A DNA stretch of 64,000 bases. Source: Sipunculus nudus. Taxonomy: Eukaryota > Annelida > Sipuncula > Golfingiida > Sipunculidae. Positions 62,101 through 64,000 of this stretch are shown here, one piece after another. The notes under the pieces are model-generated. The model was not told the origin of the DNA, searched no databases, and was given only the letters and a program-made list of their open reading frames with translations. The position numbers and the translations under genes were made by a program. The stretch covers positions 6,699,464 through 6,763,463 of the forward strand of contig CM049320.1 of NCBI GenBank assembly GCA_026874595.1, in the 5' to 3' direction. Numbering within the stretch: position 1 is the stretch's first letter; every line of letters starts with the position of its first letter.

Positions 62101-63013
62101 ACATGTATTCTAAAATGCGTTTTTTTTTCTTTTTTTTTTTATTCGATATCGTGTTCAGTGTAGTAATCATACGTTATTTAAACAAAAGAAGTATTGTTTA
62201 TATCCAACTTTTTTTTTTAAATTTAAAATTCAATATGAAAAAAGACTATACATATATAATAAAAAACTGCCTAGAGATGTCTGTATGAAATTTTCACACA
62301 CGTACCCTAAGCCAAATTTTAGATATATCGAATTATAAAAAATTAAATCAATTCATGTTTCAATTGTCAAAGTGGACACTGTTACATTGATTATATATAT
62401 CTCATCTGATTTTTCTAAGGATTCTTAATATATATATACATCACTGTGGCTAAATTATTATTAATATGAACTTTAAAGCTAAATTAAACCAAGGTTGTTT
62501 GACGATCATAAGACCTTACAAGCTGGGCTAAGCCCGGGATTTGAAAATCTACTCTTTCATGTTTGAAATGTTAATTAGCCGGTCATTGTCGACTGTGTTT
62601 AACAAAAGATTAAAGGACTCGTGAAACTTGGACCTGGCCGCCGTCACCCCAGTACATTATAACAATTCTAAGTATATGGACGGTGTTAAGTTTGTTTCAT
62701 GTAAGTCCGTCCGAATCCGAAACTCGAGTTTTCGTTAAAATGAAGCCAATTCTAACTTGACTTGTTCGGTCCCTACAGATTTGTTCGTAACTCAAGTCTT
62801 CCATTGAAACGGACCCCGTTTTAATGAGACCAGACTGTACTGGGAATGCACACTGATGCACTGATGACAGAATGTAGTTACCTTGAATACGTAAGAGCTG
62901 ACGGGCTGTATCAGCTTAGCTGCCTGGTCTATTACAGTCCCTGTATCCGCACATCCCTTCACAGTGTGTATGTCCAGAAGGCCAAGGCATTCTTGACCAC
63001 GGAAGGCGGCCAT
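50948..63013 (-). CDS. Copy B: complete five-exon gene, two-unit ferredoxin-like (muconolactone isomerase-like) protein
   Basis: Exons 62882-63013, 57695-57722, 55079-55285, 53051-53166 and 50948-51079 all have AG/GT borders. They join with phases 0, 1, 1, 0 into 204 residues ending in TGA. The ATG has A at -3 and G at +4, and 22 nt upstream is a splice-acceptor-like site, so a 5' UTR intron is likely. Residues about 7-90 and 105-204 look like two copies of a beta-alpha-beta fold. Each has a strand, a helix, then a hydrophobic strand followed by SPDSAL (first) or SADQLDAL (second). The second unit (FVFWLHATVNYTG, KDEAMAALGSRQEG, FFVMDSADQLDAL) matches the layout of bacterial muconolactone isomerase and related dimeric alpha/beta-barrel proteins. 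I see no signal peptide or membrane segment, so it is probably cytosolic. The enzymatic role is unknown, and the catabolic function of the bacterial enzyme should not be transferred. I do not recognise a named animal gene. Confidence 0.8.
51225..51400 (+). mobile_element. tRNA-like SINE, second type
   Basis: Reads GCAATGGTTAGAGCAATGG and, about 30 bases on, CTGCGTTCGAATCCCGATC, A-box and B-box-like, with no matched acceptor stem. Lies in copy B intron 4. Confidence 0.6.
51780..52090 (-). mobile_element. tRNA-derived SINE, copy 3
   Basis: The minus strand reads TATGGCTCAGGGGTAGAG and GTGAGTTCGAATCTGAG, then TTTTTCACGGTCGGCCCCCA, as in the 45.1-kb copy. A plus-strand tail of the same family lies beside it at 52207-52296. 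Located in copy B intron 4. Confidence 0.8.
53051..53166 (-). CDS. Copy B exon 4
   Basis: 116 nt between acceptor ATATCAG and donor GTAGGA. It completes a glycine codon, then encodes the helix and second strand of unit 2 (KTTEELLALWKDEAM through VVYKGVFQRE). It is one codon longer than the copy A exon and stays in frame. Confidence 0.85.
53167..55078. other. Copy B intron 3
   Basis: No repeat array or exon recognised; unique sequence with a GC-richer stretch at 53.9-54.5 kb. Confidence 0.5.
55079..55285 (-). CDS. Copy B exon 3
   Basis: 207 nt between acceptor TTTCTCAG and donor GTAAGT. It completes a valine codon from exon 2 and encodes the junction of the two units: SPDSAL, then YKYENFAK, then KDFVFWLHATVNYT. 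The copy A exon has the same length, and about 31 of 66 aligned residues are identical by eye. YENFAK and DFVFW are the best conserved stretches. Confidence 0.85.
55332..55377. repeat. (TA)n microsatellite
   Basis: TA-rich tract in copy B intron 2. Confidence 0.9.
55706..55735. repeat. Poly(A) tract
   Basis: Homopolymer of about 30 A, with no adjoining retroelement seen. Confidence 0.9.
56165..56540. repeat. Degenerate AGGTCA-rich block in copy B intron 2
   Basis: Reads AAGGTCAAAG, AAAGGTCAAAGAG, GAGGTCAGAGG, AAGGTCATATGACC and AAAAGGTCAAGG within about 375 bases. The theme is the one seen in copy A intron 4, with different spacing. Confidence 0.6.
57695..57722 (-). CDS. Copy B exon 2, 28-nt microexon
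   Basis: Lies between acceptor TTGCAG and donor GTTAGA and encodes VVGENRLVA plus one base of the next codon. Two further copies with identical length and phase occur at 6145-6172 and 47281-47308. Its reading frame joins exon 1 and exon 3 exactly, which makes a chance match very unlikely. Confidence 0.8.
57723..62881. other. Copy B intron 1
   Basis: 5.2 kb. Holds the second copy of the 29-kb dispersed repeat, poly(A)/poly(C) runs near 60310 and 60380, and a GA run near 61590. No additional exon seen. Confidence 0.55.
59973..61775. repeat. Dispersed repeat, copy 2
   Basis: Colinear with 29045-30055 but longer, with an extra roughly 630 bp after the first block. Shared parts include GTGAAATTGACATTTTTGTG, GGCTCGGCGAGAG, GTCAGCCGGGAATGATTATT and the CCTGACGCC..CCGGCGTGGCAGCC end. 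Confidence 0.7.
62882..63013 (-). CDS. Copy B exon 1 (start codon)
   Basis: 132 nt, 44 codons, begins MAAFRGQECLGLLDI and ends SSYVFK followed by donor GTAACT. It matches copy C exon 1 over its full length without gaps. An AG acceptor just before 63035 leaves a 22-nt leader. Copy C has 23 nt in the same place, which supports a shared 5' UTR intron. Confidence 0.85.
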
Positions 63014-63035
63014 TTTCTATTGTCCTTAACCCAGG
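63014..63035 (-). promoter_or_regulatory. 5' leader of copy B exon 1
   Basis: 22 nt from acceptor-like TTTCTAACAG to the ATG; parallels the 23-nt leader of copy C at 44415-44437. Confidence 0.5.
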
Positions 63036-64000
63036 CTGTTAGAAAGATCTGCAACTGTACAGTAATTGTCGGTATCGCCTGTACAATAATAAGTACGGCT
63101 GTTTTGTACCTGGCTCACACCTGCCGCAGTTCACTGTATACTGGACGCCATCCATCAGTCTGTACCTGTATAATCTGTCTGTTGAAAACATACAAGTATG
63201 TTTCAAGATGAGTAAAAATAACAATAAATGATTTGTTTGTCGAAACATTAAACGCACACTGTCTGTTAGGTAACACACATATACTATAGAATACAACCTA
63301 CTCAGCCCAATAACATGCACAATGCTTCTATCAAGGCTGTGTGAAAGAGTGGTGCTGTAAAAATACAATGTTTTATTGCGTGGCCACAAAGTGCTGAAAC
63401 TAAGTCTCCCCCGTAGAAAGGGGATGCTCATAGAGGTTGATTAGTTAATTTTTGATATCCATATTTCGGGGAAACTTTAATAGGTTAACCTACTTAGGTC
63501 CCTACGAGTGCAAAACCATAAATTTGATTTTTCTTTTTTATTGTTTTTTTTTCTGGCATTTTCTGTCGTTTATCTCGAAATCTAACAAGAATGTAGTTTG
63601 CTTGTTTCAGCATTTGTCAGCTCTTGTTTTTTTTAATTTACCGATTTGAAGCAAGTTATTTACCTACAATACCTGTAGAATTAACTTGGTTTGTGACATA
63701 ATCTGTCTGCATACCTATTAATGAACTGTAGTTTTTTCCTGCTAAGAAAGAATTTGAAAATGCCTTGCCCCCATTTTGTAATGCTTACTTAACTACCTAT
63801 TATATCTACTAAATTCCAATCTTTGGGACGAATTATAGATCCTTAATATCCGGTCGTTTATGTGTGACTGGTCTCTGGATGTCTACCTGATAGACCTGAG
63901 ATGATATTTATAACCAAACCGTGTTGAAAACATACCTTTGGTGTGGTGTTCCAAATATGTAAAATTTGCTAAAACAAACAACATGATTTGACAAGTATTC
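63036..64000. other. Upstream of copy B
   Basis: Probable 5' intron and possibly promoter of copy B. I see no convincing TATA box or initiator, and the overlapping frames have no known domain. Confidence 0.4.

Noticed and set aside
50948-63013. Assigning copy B to aromatic-compound degradation
   Set aside because: Only the fold pattern resembles muconolactone isomerase. Catalytic residues cannot be verified and animals lack the known pathway.
63039-63431. 130-residue minus-strand gene upstream of copy B
   Set aside because: No domain, and composition like its surroundings; probably chance within the 5' region of copy B.

Overview
The window is animal nuclear DNA. It is AT-rich, has long introns with GT-AG splice sites, many (TA)n microsatellites, tRNA-derived SINEs and remains of LINE, Ty3/Gypsy, Helitron and Tc1/mariner-type elements. 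The mix, together with an intronless GT10 fucosyltransferase, suggests a marine lophotrochozoan, perhaps a bivalve mollusc. That placement is inference, because nothing in the window fixes the species.

The host genes I can support are few. (1) A small multi-exon gene family occurs three times. Copy B (minus strand, 63013 down to 50948) is complete: five exons of 132, 28, 207, 116 and 132 nt that join in frame into a 204-residue protein. Copy A (minus, 6172 down to 379) has exons 2 to 5 with the same phases, but I found no exon 1. Copy C (plus, 44438 to 47308) has only exons 1 and 2, plus a tandem duplication of the exon 1 end. The protein reads as two successive ferredoxin-like (dimeric alpha/beta barrel) units. 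The second resembles bacterial muconolactone isomerase in pattern. No animal gene name is known to me, and this is the most interesting system here. (2) A complete 392-residue alpha-1,3-fucosyltransferase-like protein lies at 16829-18007. (3) Two orphan exons: a WD40 exon resembling DDB2 (27613-27757), and a C-terminal exon of unknown identity with a poly(A) signal (25225-25380).

Layout: 0.3-6.2 kb copy A; 5.6-6.5 kb first arm of a 0.9-kb inverted repeat; 8.6-11.8 kb decayed Helitron (minus); 14.2-16.4 kb hairpins and a 39-bp tandem array; 16.8-18.4 kb fucosyltransferase; 19.5 kb SINE; 20-21.5 kb Ty3/Gypsy gag-protease remnant; 22.6-24.2 kb L1/Tx1-type LINE remnant; 25.2 and 27.6 kb orphan exons; 29-30 kb dispersed repeat; 30.1-32.1 kb Ty3/Gypsy reverse transcriptase (minus) split by a 1.05-kb TA-flanked element; 32.1-35.0 kb CR1-type LINE; 35.3-43.2 kb pair of 1.2-1.3-kb direct repeats bracketing a decayed Ty3/Gypsy integrase; 44.4-47.9 kb copy C and the second inverted arm; 50.9-63.0 kb copy B, with SINEs and another copy of the 29-kb repeat in its introns.

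Copies A and C each carry exon 2 inside the facing arms of the same inverted repeat about 41 kb apart. The family therefore grew at least partly by inverted duplication, and the segment with the fucosyltransferase could in principle flip by recombination between the arms.
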